Assembly: GCA_913056185.1 (NCBI GenBank)
Contig: CAJXLV010000009.1
Span: 19,967-83,966, forward strand
DNA length: 64,000 bases
Reading direction: 5' to 3'
Source of the DNA: an uncultured Bacteroidota bacterium
GTDB lineage: Bacteria; Bacteroidota; Rhodothermia; Rhodothermales; Salinibacteraceae
Part shown: piece by piece, positions 43,144 through 51,121 of the stretch
How the letters are laid out: each line of letters begins with the position of its first letter
Position numbering within the stretch: position 1 is the first letter of the stretch
Translations under genes and position numbers: made by a program
The notes under the pieces: generated by a model
What the model was told of the DNA's origin: nothing
The model's database searches: none
What the model saw: only the letters and a program-made list of their open reading frames with translations

Positions 43144-44100
43144 TTACCAGACCATCTGTTTCATGCAGAACACCGAGCCCCCAGCCTTCATGAACTCGCT
43201 GGTGTCGATCTCCACGGGAACGAAGTCGTGCGCACGCAGGCGCTTGGTGGTTGTCTCGCAGCCTTCCTGAATAAGAACGTGGGTGCCGTCGGGGCAGTGG
43301 GCATTGCAGGCAAACTGGTGCCGCGCCTCGCGGTCGGGCACCTCGATGGGCGTGTCGAACAGCGTATCGATGAGGGCCCGGCCTGCGTCGTCGAACGCCT
43401 TTGGGGCCACGAGGGCGTGGTCGGCATCGAGCGGGCAGAGGCAGGTATCGAGGTGGTAGTAGTCGGGGTCCGTCAGGTGAAGCAGCAGGATCGGCACGTC
43501 CAGCAGGTCGCTGAGGGCGTCGTAGGCCTCCGGGCTCGTGCGGTAGCCGTACCCGCCCCACAGCAGTCGACGGCCGGGGTGCCACAGCGCATCGCCCATG
43601 CCCTCAAAGTCCGCGTCCAGGTCCTCGGGGAGCGACTTGACGGCGTACCCGCGATCTTCGAAGAAGCGAGCGTAGTGCGGCACCTCGCCCGCTCGTTCGG
43701 GACGGTGCATGCGGCTCAGCACCACCCCTCGGGTGTTGGTGCGGGGGGTGTAGAACGGGAGGGTCTGGTTCGCGCAGAACACCATGTCGGGAAGCCCGGG
43801 CCGACCGTCAACGAGGGCGGGCGCACAGTCAAGCGCGGTGTAGGCGGCGCGGAGGGCTTTCCACTGCTGCCAGGCCACCTCCCGGGTTACCGCTCCCACA
43901 TTGTCCGACATGTGGGGATTGATCACGTACTCGATGTCGAAGTGCGTGGGGGTGGTTAGGACCACCCGGTTCGGGCGGGGAAGGGGGGGAAGATCCTTCG
44001 GGGCAACGTCGAGATCGTCGGGGGATCGGCAAAGCATGGAGCGTGGGTCGATGGAGAGAGGACACGGGAAAAGATCGGAAAGAAACTGCGCGAAGTCCAC
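43144..44100 (-). CDS. DDAH/arginine-deiminase-family amidinohydrolase
   Basis: 318 aa; a start at 44037 (MLCRSPDD) is possible. The amidinotransferase-fold is shown by THFDIEYVINPHM, DMVFCANQTLP, a GDALWHPGRRLLWGGYGYRTS segment with the His of the catalytic triad region, and C-terminal GGSVFCMKQ with the probable nucleophile Cys312. Members hydrolyse methylated arginines, arginine or related guanidines. It could link to arginine turnover, but it is 22 kb from the arg operon and the substrate is not decided by sequence. Confidence 0.85.
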   Translation of the reverse strand: MDFAQFLSDLFPCPLSIDPRSMLCRSPDDLDVAPKDLPPLPRPNRVVLTTPTHFDIEYVINPHMSDNVGAVTREVAWQQWKALRAAYTALDCAPALVDGRPGLPDMVFCANQTLPFYTPRTNTRGVVLSRMHRPERAGEVPHYARFFEDRGYAVKSLPEDLDADFEGMGDALWHPGRRLLWGGYGYRTSPEAYDALSDLLDVPILLLHLTDPDYYHLDTCLCPLDADHALVAPKAFDDAGRALIDTLFDTPIEVPDREARHQFACNAHCPDGTHVLIQEGCETTTKRLRAHDFVPVEIDTSEFMKAGGSVFCMKQMVW

Positions 44101-44199
44101 GGCGTCTCCGAATCCTCACGGGCATGGAGGGCGGTCCCGCACGCACTCACGCTCCCGCGTCTTCCCCGTCCCGCCCCCGAGGGTGCACGACGAGCCCAC

Positions 44200-44238
44200 A
44201 CGACGAGATCATACGGCGACATCATACGACGAGATCAG
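44200..44238. repeat. 13-bp tandem repeat, 3 copies, spanning a stop codon
   Basis: ACGACGAGATCAT-like units at 44200-44212, 44213-44225 and 44226-44238. The last copy contains the stop codon of the minus-strand ABC permease gene (44235-44237). Confidence 0.75.
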
Positions 44239-45083
44239 AAGTCGCGCCGCGCAAACCAGTAGCCAGTGACCGTGTACGCGACGCCCCCGAACAGCAGCGA
44301 CGAGACGAGCGGGTACCAGGATGCGACCGCAGCGCCGCGCGCGAGGCTCGACACGATGCGCGTTACCTCCGTAAAGTTGGGCAGCGCGTGATACAGGCCC
44401 CAGAAGACGGGCTTCCCGACCGGGCCCAGCGTAGGCGCGATCTGATCGGCCGCGGCCAGCACCATCGACACGAAGATGAGGCCATACGACACGATGAGGC
44501 CCAGGGCCGTGCTTTCGGTCCACACACCCATGAGCGCAACGGCGCCGTACATGGCCGCGAACATGCCCACGACGATAAGGAGTGACAGCAGAAACTGGGG
44601 ATTCCACACGCCCGTTTTCAGCGACATGATGAGCCAGACGCCGCCCATCAGGTAGAGCGTGAGCGCGGCGACCGCGGCCCACACGCCGAGCACATGCCCG
44701 CACAGCGCCTGCACGCGGCCCATTGGCTTTGAGAGCACCAGCTCCACCCGCCCGTCGGATTGCAGATCGGGGAAGAGCGACGCCGAGGCGAAGAGGGCGA
44801 GCAGGATGCCAATCCAGTAGGCCGCGCCGGCCACGACGGATTCGACGGCCACCACCAGGCGGGTGAGGGTGAGGGGCGAGGCGCCGTCGTTCGCGTCGGC
44901 CTCCGGCATCGCGTCCTGCCCAAACAGGCGGATGCCGGCGAGCGAGCCCTCCACCACGTCCAGATTCAGCGCGAAGGTGACGGCCAGCAGCACCAGCGAG
45001 CTCACGATGAAGAGGCCCAGCACGATTTTGCGGGCCCAGAGCTCCCGAAAGGTCATGAGCACGAGGCCGAGAAGAGGACGCAT
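44235..45083 (-). CDS. ABC-2-type exporter permease
   Basis: 282 aa from the ATG at 45083; the upstream in-frame stretch is Pro/Arg-rich. About six transmembrane helices are visible, including the N-terminal LGLFIVSSLVLLAVTFAL and a C-terminal YPLVSSLLFGGVAYTVTGYWFA. DLQSDGRVELVLSKPMGR is typical of ABC permeases of this type. Its partner ATPase gene lies 236 bp upstream on the same strand. The exported substrate is unknown. A 13-bp tandem repeat spans its stop codon. Confidence 0.85.
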   Translation of the reverse strand: MRPLLGLVLMTFRELWARKIVLGLFIVSSLVLLAVTFALNLDVVEGSLAGIRLFGQDAMPEADANDGASPLTLTRLVVAVESVVAGAAYWIGILLALFASASLFPDLQSDGRVELVLSKPMGRVQALCGHVLGVWAAVAALTLYLMGGVWLIMSLKTGVWNPQFLLSLLIVVGMFAAMYGAVALMGVWTESTALGLIVSYGLIFVSMVLAAADQIAPTLGPVGKPVFWGLYHALPNFTEVTRIVSSLARGAAVASWYPLVSSLLFGGVAYTVTGYWFARRDF

Positions 45084-45166
45084 GTGTTTGCGGGCGGGTT
45101 TGGGGGGAGGAGGGCGTCGAACGGCGTGCACACGGCCATGCGTGGGGAGAGACGGCCCAGAAAAGG

Positions 45167-45241
45167 GGGGTTTGAGTTATGGCTCGCGTGGCGAGCAGTC
45201 TCGACGGACTGCAAATCGGTCATACGATCCGACTCAACCCC
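45167..45241. other. tRNA-like structured element
   Basis: An outer stem can form between GGGGTTTGAGT (45167-45177) and ACTCAACCCC (45232-45241) with one bulged T. Inside are a perfect hairpin GCTCGC-GTG-GCGAGC (45182-45196) and ACGGA-CTGCAAA-TCGGT (45204-45220), which resembles a Cys-tRNA anticodon arm with one mismatch. There is no T-loop TTCGA. It may be a decayed tRNA or an unrelated structured RNA. Confidence 0.35.
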
Positions 45242-45277
45242 AAAACAGCCCCAAGGCAAGGAGGCACGCCTCCCGCA

Positions 45278-45330
45278 TCGCGTCTCACGTTTCAGGCCTC
45301 ACGTTTCACGCATTACTTTCACGAATCGCG
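45278..45330. repeat. Intergenic TCACGTTTCA repeats
   Basis: CTCACGTTTCA occurs twice (45284-45294 and 45298-45308), followed by more TTTCACG words up to the end of the ABC ATPase gene. The style matches the dyad regions at 37.3 and 63.0 kb. Confidence 0.5.
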
Positions 45331-46275
45331 AGGCGCATCCACCACGTCAATGAAGTAGTCTTCGAGCGACTGGCGGAGCGGGGTGATCGATTCGATCTGC
45401 ACATCGGCCCCGCGCAGGCGGTCGAGCACAGCGTTGAGGGTGGCGCGGTCCTCGGCACGGACGCGGTACCGGGCCAGGTCGGGGGCAGGCGCGCTGCCGC
45501 TGGGGGCGGAGGAGAGGGGCAGGTCCGGTGCCTCGCGCAGCGCTGCAGGGAGGGGCGTGGCCACGAGGTCGTACACCCGCTCCACAGCCGTCAGCGTCTC
45601 CACGCGTCCCTGCCGCACCAGCGAACCGTCGCGCAGAATGGCGATTTGGGAGCACACCTTCTCCACCTCCGAGAGCAGGTGAGAGTTAAGAAAAATGGTC
45701 TTTCCCTCGTCTCGCAGCTCCACCACGATGTCGCGGATGGCCCGGCGTCCCACCGGGTCCACGCCGCCGGTCGGCTCATCGAGGAAGAGCAGATCGGGCT
45801 CGTTGAGCAGGGCCTGCGCCAGGCCGAGCCGCTGCAGCATGCCCTTGGAGAAGGTTTTGACCTTCGAGTCGCCGCGCCCGTCCAGGTCGAGCCGGTCGAG
45901 CAGGGCCGGAATGCGCTCGGCGCGTGCAGTGCGGGGCACATCCGCGAGGCGGCCGTAGGCGTGCAGGGTTTCGGTGGCGGTGAAGAAGCCCGGGAAGCGA
46001 TGATTCTCGGGGACAAAGCCGATGCGCTGCCGGGCCGCAGGCGTGCCGGCGGGCGCGCCAAAGAGGCGAGCAGTGCCGCCGGTGGGGTGCACCAGGCCGA
46101 GCAGGGTCTTTACGAGGGTGGTTTTGCCCGCGCCGTTGGGGCCAAGGAGCCCAAAGATGGCCCCTTCTTCCACCGTGAGCGACACCCCGTCGAGGGCCTG
46201 CACGCCGGACCGGCGCAGGAGCCCAGTCCGGTAGGTTTTCGAGAGCGACGAGACGGAGAGGGCGGGCGGAGCCAT
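45319..46275 (-). CDS. ABC exporter ATP-binding protein
   Basis: 318 aa. Walker A GLLGPNGAGKTT, Q-loop GFVPENHRFPGF, signature FSKGMLQRLGLAQAL, Walker B DLLFLDEPTGGVDP and the H-loop LNSHLLSEVE are all present. The C-terminal extension of about 90 residues is typical of ABC-2 exporters of the DrrA/NatA kind. It pairs with the permease encoded downstream. It lies 16 bp behind the MscS gene's stop and may be co-transcribed with it. Confidence 0.95.
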   Translation of the reverse strand: MAPPALSVSSLSKTYRTGLLRRSGVQALDGVSLTVEEGAIFGLLGPNGAGKTTLVKTLLGLVHPTGGTARLFGAPAGTPAARQRIGFVPENHRFPGFFTATETLHAYGRLADVPRTARAERIPALLDRLDLDGRGDSKVKTFSKGMLQRLGLAQALLNEPDLLFLDEPTGGVDPVGRRAIRDIVVELRDEGKTIFLNSHLLSEVEKVCSQIAILRDGSLVRQGRVETLTAVERVYDLVATPLPAALREAPDLPLSSAPSGSAPAPDLARYRVRAEDRATLNAVLDRLRGADVQIESITPLRQSLEDYFIDVVDAPRDS

Positions 46276-46290
46276 CGGTGGAGGGAGGGG

Positions 46291-47238
46291 TCAGTCGCGT
46301 CCGGGAGAGGAAGGCGGATCGGGAGCCGGGGTGCGAGGTGGGGGCGCGGTGCGCTCGATGATGTGCATGGTGCGCTGGGGAAACGGAATATCGATGCCGC
46401 GCTCATCGAATACGCGCTTCAGGCGGGTCCGCAGGGCCCGCTCGGCGGCGTACTGCTCGCCCGGCACCACGCGGACGGACACGCGGGCCGTGACCGACGA
46501 GTCTCCAAAGTCCATAAGCCCCTGCACCTGTGGAGAGTCGTCCAGTACAATCTCCTCGTGCTCCGCCACCCATTCAGTCGCGACCCGTTCCATGACGGGC
46601 AGGATGGCGTCCACGTCCTGTTCGTAGCTCAGCCCCACAGGCACCACCGCGCGGGCCCAGTCCACGCTCTTGTTGCCGAAGGTGCGCACCTCGCCGGCAG
46701 GAATCATCACCAGCTCGCCGTCGAACTTCCGCAGCTTGATGAGCCGCACCCCAATCTCCTCCACCGTGCCGGTGTGCCCGCCGATGGTCACGAGGTCGCC
46801 CACGTGGAGGAGGTCGTCGAAGAGGAGAAAGACCCCGCCGATCACATCCTTGACCAGCGTCTGCGCCCCAACGCCGATGGCCAGCCCCGCAACGCCCGCC
46901 GTGGCGAGCAGGGCCCCGATGTTGAGCCCTACCTCGCTGAGCACCATGATGCCCGCAACGCCCCACACCGCGTAGCCGGCAACGGACCGCAGCAGGGTGC
47001 CCAGCGTAACGGCCCGCTGGCGCTTCGGGTCGGCGGAGGGAAGGCCCTCCACGCTCGCGATCCAGCGTGCTGCTCCCCGCCGGACCAGGGCGAGCAGAAC
47101 GGCCGCGAGGCCGATGATGAGTGCGATGCGCACCGCCCCCACCAGCAGTGCCCGTGGGCTGACGGCGTCGACCCACGCCTGCGGGCCCCCGAGTTGCAGA
47201 AGCCCGAGTTGCAGAGCCGGGAAAGAGGCCACAGGCAT
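46291..47238 (-). CDS. MscS-family mechanosensitive channel
   Basis: 315 aa. Three or four N-terminal transmembrane helices, the pore-lining Gly/Ala-rich helix GVAGLAIGVGAQTLVKDVIGG, then the MscS beta domain GDLVTIGGHTGTVEEIGVRLIKLR and the mixed C-terminal domain ending in a Pro-rich tail. Such channels open on hypo-osmotic shock to release solutes, a sensible need for a halophile. It is about 40 bp downstream of pgk on the same strand. Confidence 0.93.
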   Translation of the reverse strand: MPVASFPALQLGLLQLGGPQAWVDAVSPRALLVGAVRIALIIGLAAVLLALVRRGAARWIASVEGLPSADPKRQRAVTLGTLLRSVAGYAVWGVAGIMVLSEVGLNIGALLATAGVAGLAIGVGAQTLVKDVIGGVFLLFDDLLHVGDLVTIGGHTGTVEEIGVRLIKLRKFDGELVMIPAGEVRTFGNKSVDWARAVVPVGLSYEQDVDAILPVMERVATEWVAEHEEIVLDDSPQVQGLMDFGDSSVTARVSVRVVPGEQYAAERALRTRLKRVFDERGIDIPFPQRTMHIIERTAPPPRTPAPDPPSSPGRD

Positions 47239-47276
47239 GGCAGTCGCGGGAATCGGTGGAAAGGAGCCCGCGGCGG

Positions 47277-48473
47277 CTACGCGTCCGTGAGGGCGTCGAT
47301 GCCGGGCAGAGGCGCGCCTTCCAGAAACGTGAGCAGGGCGCCGCCGCCGGTGGATACGTGGCTGATGCGGTCCGTGCAGCCGGACTGCCCGAGGGCCGAG
47401 ACCGAGTCGCCGCCACCGACCACCGAAAAGGCCCCGTCGTCGGTGGCCTCCGCCGTCGCCTCGGCAATGGCCATGGTCCCCTGCGCAAACTGTTCGAGTT
47501 CAAACACCCCCATCGGGCCGTTCCACACAATTGTGGCGGCGTCGAGGATGGCGGTGCGATACGTTTCGATGGTGGCCGGCCCGATGTCGAGCCCCATCTT
47601 CCCTTCAGGGATGTCTCCCTCCACCACAGAGGCGTCGGCCTCAGCGTCGGGCGCATCGGCCACCACGTGGTCGCTGGGGAGCAGGAGGGTGTCTTCCGCC
47701 TCTTCGTAGAGCGACTCCGCCGTTTCCAGCCGGTCCGCCTCGATGCGAGAGGCCCCCACCTCGTGCCCCAGCACCTGCAGGAAGGTGTAGCTCATGGCGC
47801 CCCCGATCAGCAAATGGTCGGCCGTCGTGGAAAGGGCACGAATCGTACCCAGCTTGTCGGACACCTTCGATCCTCCGAGAATAGCCACCATCGGGTGCTC
47901 CGGATGATCGCGCACCCGGGTGAGGGCCTCGATCTCCTTCTCCATCAAGCGCCCCATGGCAGCCGTCTCGACAAAGCGGGCGACTCCCGCCGTGGAGGCG
48001 TGAGCGCGGTGCGCGGCCCCGAACGCATCGTTGACGTACACATCAGCCAGAGAGGCGAGGGCCTTCGCAAACCCCTCCTCGTTGGATTTCTCGCCGGGAT
48101 CGAAGCGGGTATTTTCCAGCAGAATGATACTCCCGTCGCCCATGCCGTCGATTACGTCACCCACCGTGTCGCCGACCGTATTGCTCGAGAACCGAACGCG
48201 CTCATCGATGAGCGTTCCCAGGTGGTCGGCCACGCAGGCGAGGCTCAGGTCCGGATCGGGCTGTCCGCCGGGGCGGCCGAGGTGGCTGATGAGGATGGCC
48301 TTGCCGCCGTGATCGAGCACGTGCCGAAGGGTGGGGAGGGCAGCGCGGATGCGGGTATCGTCGGCCACGCACGGGCTGCCGTCCTCCGACGTATTGAGGG
48401 GCACGTTGAAGTCGACGCGGATCAAGACCCGCTTGCCACGGACATCGATATCGTCGAGGGTGAGCTTTTGCAT
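47277..48473 (-). CDS. pgk: Phosphoglycerate kinase
   Basis: 398 aa, full length. N-terminal VLIRVDFNVPL, SHLGRPGG and the substrate Arg region; C-terminal nucleotide domain with AILGGSKVSDK, NGPMGVFE and VVGGGDSVSAL. It makes ATP from 1,3-bisphosphoglycerate in glycolysis. It lies 81 bp after gap on the same strand, a common pairing for these consecutive steps. Confidence 0.97.
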   Translation of the reverse strand: MQKLTLDDIDVRGKRVLIRVDFNVPLNTSEDGSPCVADDTRIRAALPTLRHVLDHGGKAILISHLGRPGGQPDPDLSLACVADHLGTLIDERVRFSSNTVGDTVGDVIDGMGDGSIILLENTRFDPGEKSNEEGFAKALASLADVYVNDAFGAAHRAHASTAGVARFVETAAMGRLMEKEIEALTRVRDHPEHPMVAILGGSKVSDKLGTIRALSTTADHLLIGGAMSYTFLQVLGHEVGASRIEADRLETAESLYEEAEDTLLLPSDHVVADAPDAEADASVVEGDIPEGKMGLDIGPATIETYRTAILDAATIVWNGPMGVFELEQFAQGTMAIAEATAEATDDGAFSVVGGGDSVSALGQSGCTDRISHVSTGGGALLTFLEGAPLPGIDALTDA

Positions 48474-48554
48474 GGGGCGGAGGGACTTGAGCGACAGATC
48501 AAACGACCCGCCGTGGCCTGGCCGGAGTGGGCCGGGCCGCGGCGGAGAGACGCG

Positions 48555-49565
48555 CTACGCGGAATGCTCCACGAGGTGCTCCACGAGATCAACCGTGCGG
48601 TTCGCGTAGCCCCATTCGTTGTCGTACCAGCCCACAACCTTCACCATCGAGCCGGCCGTCTTGGACCAGGGGGCGTCGTAGATGACGGAGTGCGGGTCGT
48701 GGATAATATCGCGGGAAACGATTGGGGCGTCGCTGTACGCGAGAATGCCCGAGAGGTCGCCCTCGGCCGCCTCCCGGAAGGCCGCGTCGACGTCCTCCGC
48801 CGATACGTCTTGCTCGACCGTCGCCGTCAGGTCGGTAACCGAGCCGTCGGGGGTAGGCACGCGCATGGCCATGCCGTCCAGCTTGCCGTCGAGGTGCGGC
48901 AGCACGTCGCCCACCGCCTTGGCTGCGCCGGTCGTGGTTGGGATGATCGACTCAGCGGCCGTGCGGGCCCGCCGCAGGTCGCTGTGGGGGCCGTCCAGAA
49001 TGTTCTGGGACGAGGTGTAGGCGTGCACCGTGGTCATGAGGCCACTTTCGAGGCCAAAGGCATCGTCAAGCACCTTCACGAGCGGAGCCAGGCAGTTTGT
49101 GGTGCAGCTGGCGTTGGAGACCACCTCCTCGTCGCCGGTCAGAATATCGTCGTTGACGCCGAGCACCACCGTGGCGTCGACCTCACTCTTCGCCGGCGCA
49201 CTGATCACAACCGTGTCCGCCCCCGCCTCCAGGTGCTGAGCCGCCTTTTCGCGCGTTCGAAAAACGCCCGTCGACTCGATAACCACGTCCGTATCGTGCT
49301 CGCCCCAGGGCAGCTGGGTGGGGTCTTGTTCGCTGAAGACAGGAAAGCGCTCGCCGTCGATCACGAGCGCGTCGCCGTCCAGCTCCACCGTGCCCGGGTA
49401 CTGGCCGTGCACCGTGTCGTATTGAAAGAGGGTGGCGAGAGTCTCAGCGTCCGTCAGGTCGTTGACGCCCACAATGTCGACGTGGTCTGCATCGCGCTCG
49501 AGGAGCGCCCGAAAGCAGAGGCGCCCGATGCGCCCAAATCCATTGATTCCGAGCTTGATAGCCAT
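48555..49565 (-). CDS. gap: Glyceraldehyde-3-phosphate dehydrogenase
   Basis: 336 aa. The NAD-binding GINGFGRIGRLCFRAL is at the N-terminus, the catalytic Cys lies in SNASCTTNCLAPL, and HAYTSSQN and WYDNEWGYANR are present. It oxidises glyceraldehyde-3-phosphate to 1,3-bisphosphoglycerate, feeding the pgk product encoded downstream. The long intergenic region upstream (49.6-50.3 kb) should hold its promoter, perhaps near TATTTTATA on the minus strand at about 49718-49727. Confidence 0.97.
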   Translation of the reverse strand: MAIKLGINGFGRIGRLCFRALLERDADHVDIVGVNDLTDAETLATLFQYDTVHGQYPGTVELDGDALVIDGERFPVFSEQDPTQLPWGEHDTDVVIESTGVFRTREKAAQHLEAGADTVVISAPAKSEVDATVVLGVNDDILTGDEEVVSNASCTTNCLAPLVKVLDDAFGLESGLMTTVHAYTSSQNILDGPHSDLRRARTAAESIIPTTTGAAKAVGDVLPHLDGKLDGMAMRVPTPDGSVTDLTATVEQDVSAEDVDAAFREAAEGDLSGILAYSDAPIVSRDIIHDPHSVIYDAPWSKTAGSMVKVVGWYDNEWGYANRTVDLVEHLVEHSA

Positions 49566-50060
49566 AGGTCAGGAGAGGGGTCTGGGTTGGACAGTTGAAG
49601 CGAGCAGCTCCGCCGCGGTTTAGACTGAAAGCCGAGCACCGGGCAGAAACGCTGCGACGTGCAAAAGGTCCGCGTGCCAGGAGGCAGACACCGCGAGACA
49701 TGACACGTCCCTAAGGTATAAAATATCCGGCTGTCTCCTTAGTAAAGATCACATGCAAAAGCAGGGGCGGTGGCGAAGGACCTCTCCGGCAGGGAAACGA
49801 ACGATGGATCCCGCGTTGAATTGTATTCGCTACGTTACAGGATTGAGGATGCGCGAGGGAGCCGGAAAGGTCCCGCGCCTTTACTCGCGTGAAGTCTACT
49901 CGGGTAAAGTCGCTCCGCTCATTTGCCGGGACATGAACCTGTCGGGTCGGAGACTCCTTCGCAGTGAGAATGCGAGTTCGACACGAGTATTCTCTCTGTA
50001 ACACTTTTCGCTTCCGTGAGTGTATGTACCGTCATAATTGTCTTGTGAGGCACGCGGCCC

Positions 50061-50090
50061 TGCGGAGGCACACCCTGCGGAGGCACACCC
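50061..50090. repeat. 15-bp tandem repeat, 2 copies
   Basis: TGCGGAGGCACACCC occurs exactly twice, at 50061-50075 and 50076-50090. Confidence 0.9.
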
Positions 50091-50106
50091 TCCCGACCGT
50101 GCTTCC

Positions 50107-50166
50107 GACGCGTATGCTTCCGACGCGTATGCTTCCGACGCGTATGCTTCCGACGCGTATGCTTCG
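50107..50166. repeat. 15-bp tandem repeat, 4 copies
   Basis: GACGCGTATGCTTCC repeats at 50107, 50122, 50137 and 50152, the last copy ending in G. A degenerate 12-bp copy precedes (50095-50106). The period is 15 bp, the same as the neighbouring array. Each unit carries the palindrome ACGCGT. Confidence 0.95.
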
Positions 50167-50339
50167 GGGAGGGAGAAGCGAGGGCTTCTCCATACCAAAG
50201 CCTTCAGACAAAAGACAGGAAGTACAAAGGACAGGAAGTATCTCGGGCAGAATGAGCCGGAAGGTTCTTCTCCGTGTAGCTCCCTGAAGCACCGCGGTCT
50301 TTCGTCGTTTCTTTGCTCCGTTTTAATCTCGCCCTACAC

Positions 50340-51059
50340 ATGGCTGCCCTCAAAACGCCCGAAAAGAAGACCTCTCGCCGCCAAGAACTCCGGCAGAACA
50401 TTTTCGTCGACCTGTACGCCCGTGCACTTTTGTTTTACGAAGAGTACCGGAGCGTGGCGCAAGGGATCGGGGTTGGGCTGGTGGTGCTTCTGCTGGCGGT
50501 GCCGGGCTACCTCTACTATCAACAGCAGCAGCAAGAGGTGGCCAACGAGAAGCTGGGGCAAATTCTCCCGGTGTATGAGCAGCAAAACTACCAGCGCGCC
50601 CTGGAAGGCAGCGGGGAGCAGGCCGGGCTGGTGGCCATTGCGCGGGAGTACAGCGGCACGGAGGCGGGCAACCTGGCGGCGTTTTATGCGGGCAATGCGT
50701 TGTACCAGCAGGGGGAGTACGACCGGGCCCTTTCCTACTTCCAGCAATTTGAGAAGGCGCGTACCTTCATCGGGGCCAGCGCGTACGCGGCCCAGGCGGC
50801 AATTCAAGAGAACAAGGGCAATTTTGCGCGGGCCGGGGCGTTGTACGAACAGGCAGCGGACCAGTACGACAACAAGCTGACAGCCCCGCGCTACTTGCTA
50901 AGTGCCGGACAGGCCTACGAAGAGGCCGGGCAGTACGCCGACGCCATGACGCTGTACGAGCGCATCCAAGAAGATTATCCGGAGTCCAGCCAGGCCAGCG
51001 AGGCGGAGCGCTACCACGCCCGCGCAAAAGTACGGCAGGGCAGCGCTGCGGCCTCCTGA
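50340..51059 (+). CDS. Membrane-anchored TPR protein
   Basis: 239 aa from the ATG at 50340. A basic N-terminus (KTPEKKTSRRQELRQN) and one transmembrane helix (IGVGLVVLLLAVPGYLYY) lead to at least three TPR units with AAFYAGNALYQQGEYDRALSYF and LLSAGQAYEEAGQYADAMTLYE. The topology and repeat type resemble YfgM-like chaperone-associated proteins, but TPRs give no specific function. The sigma-54 regulator gene follows after about 60 bp on the same strand. Confidence 0.85.
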   Translation: MAALKTPEKKTSRRQELRQNIFVDLYARALLFYEEYRSVAQGIGVGLVVLLLAVPGYLYYQQQQQEVANEKLGQILPVYEQQNYQRALEGSGEQAGLVAIAREYSGTEAGNLAAFYAGNALYQQGEYDRALSYFQQFEKARTFIGASAYAAQAAIQENKGNFARAGALYEQAADQYDNKLTAPRYLLSAGQAYEEAGQYADAMTLYERIQEDYPESSQASEAERYHARAKVRQGSAAAS

Positions 51060-51121
51060 GCCCCGCGGCGCGCCTGCGTCCCTCGGCAACACGTTCTGCG
51101 GATGAGCCTTCCCTGTACGTC

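Larger units (their letters stand above)
49566..50339. other. Long non-coding region with repeats
   Basis: About 770 bp between divergent gap and the TPR gene. It contains a hairpin CTTTACTCG/CGGGTAAAG (49879-49909, one G-T wobble), a 15-bp match to 52505-52519 (ATTGAGGATGCGCGA at 49842-49856), and two 15-bp tandem arrays (50061-50166). CTAAGG (49711-49716) and CCTTAG (49737-49742) flank an AT-rich stretch that may be a promoter. The small frames through it reflect the repeats and are not convincing genes. Confidence 0.55.

Noticed and set aside
44863..47709. Very long plus-strand open frame over the ABC and MscS genes
   Set aside because: Antisense shadow of four real minus-strand genes; no recognisable motifs.
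47256..49598. 780-residue open frame opposite pgk and gap
   Set aside because: Antisense shadow; both glycolytic genes opposite are full length with all catalytic motifs.
50107..50166. Possible CRISPR array
   Set aside because: Units are directly adjacent 15-mers with no spacers, and no cas genes are present.
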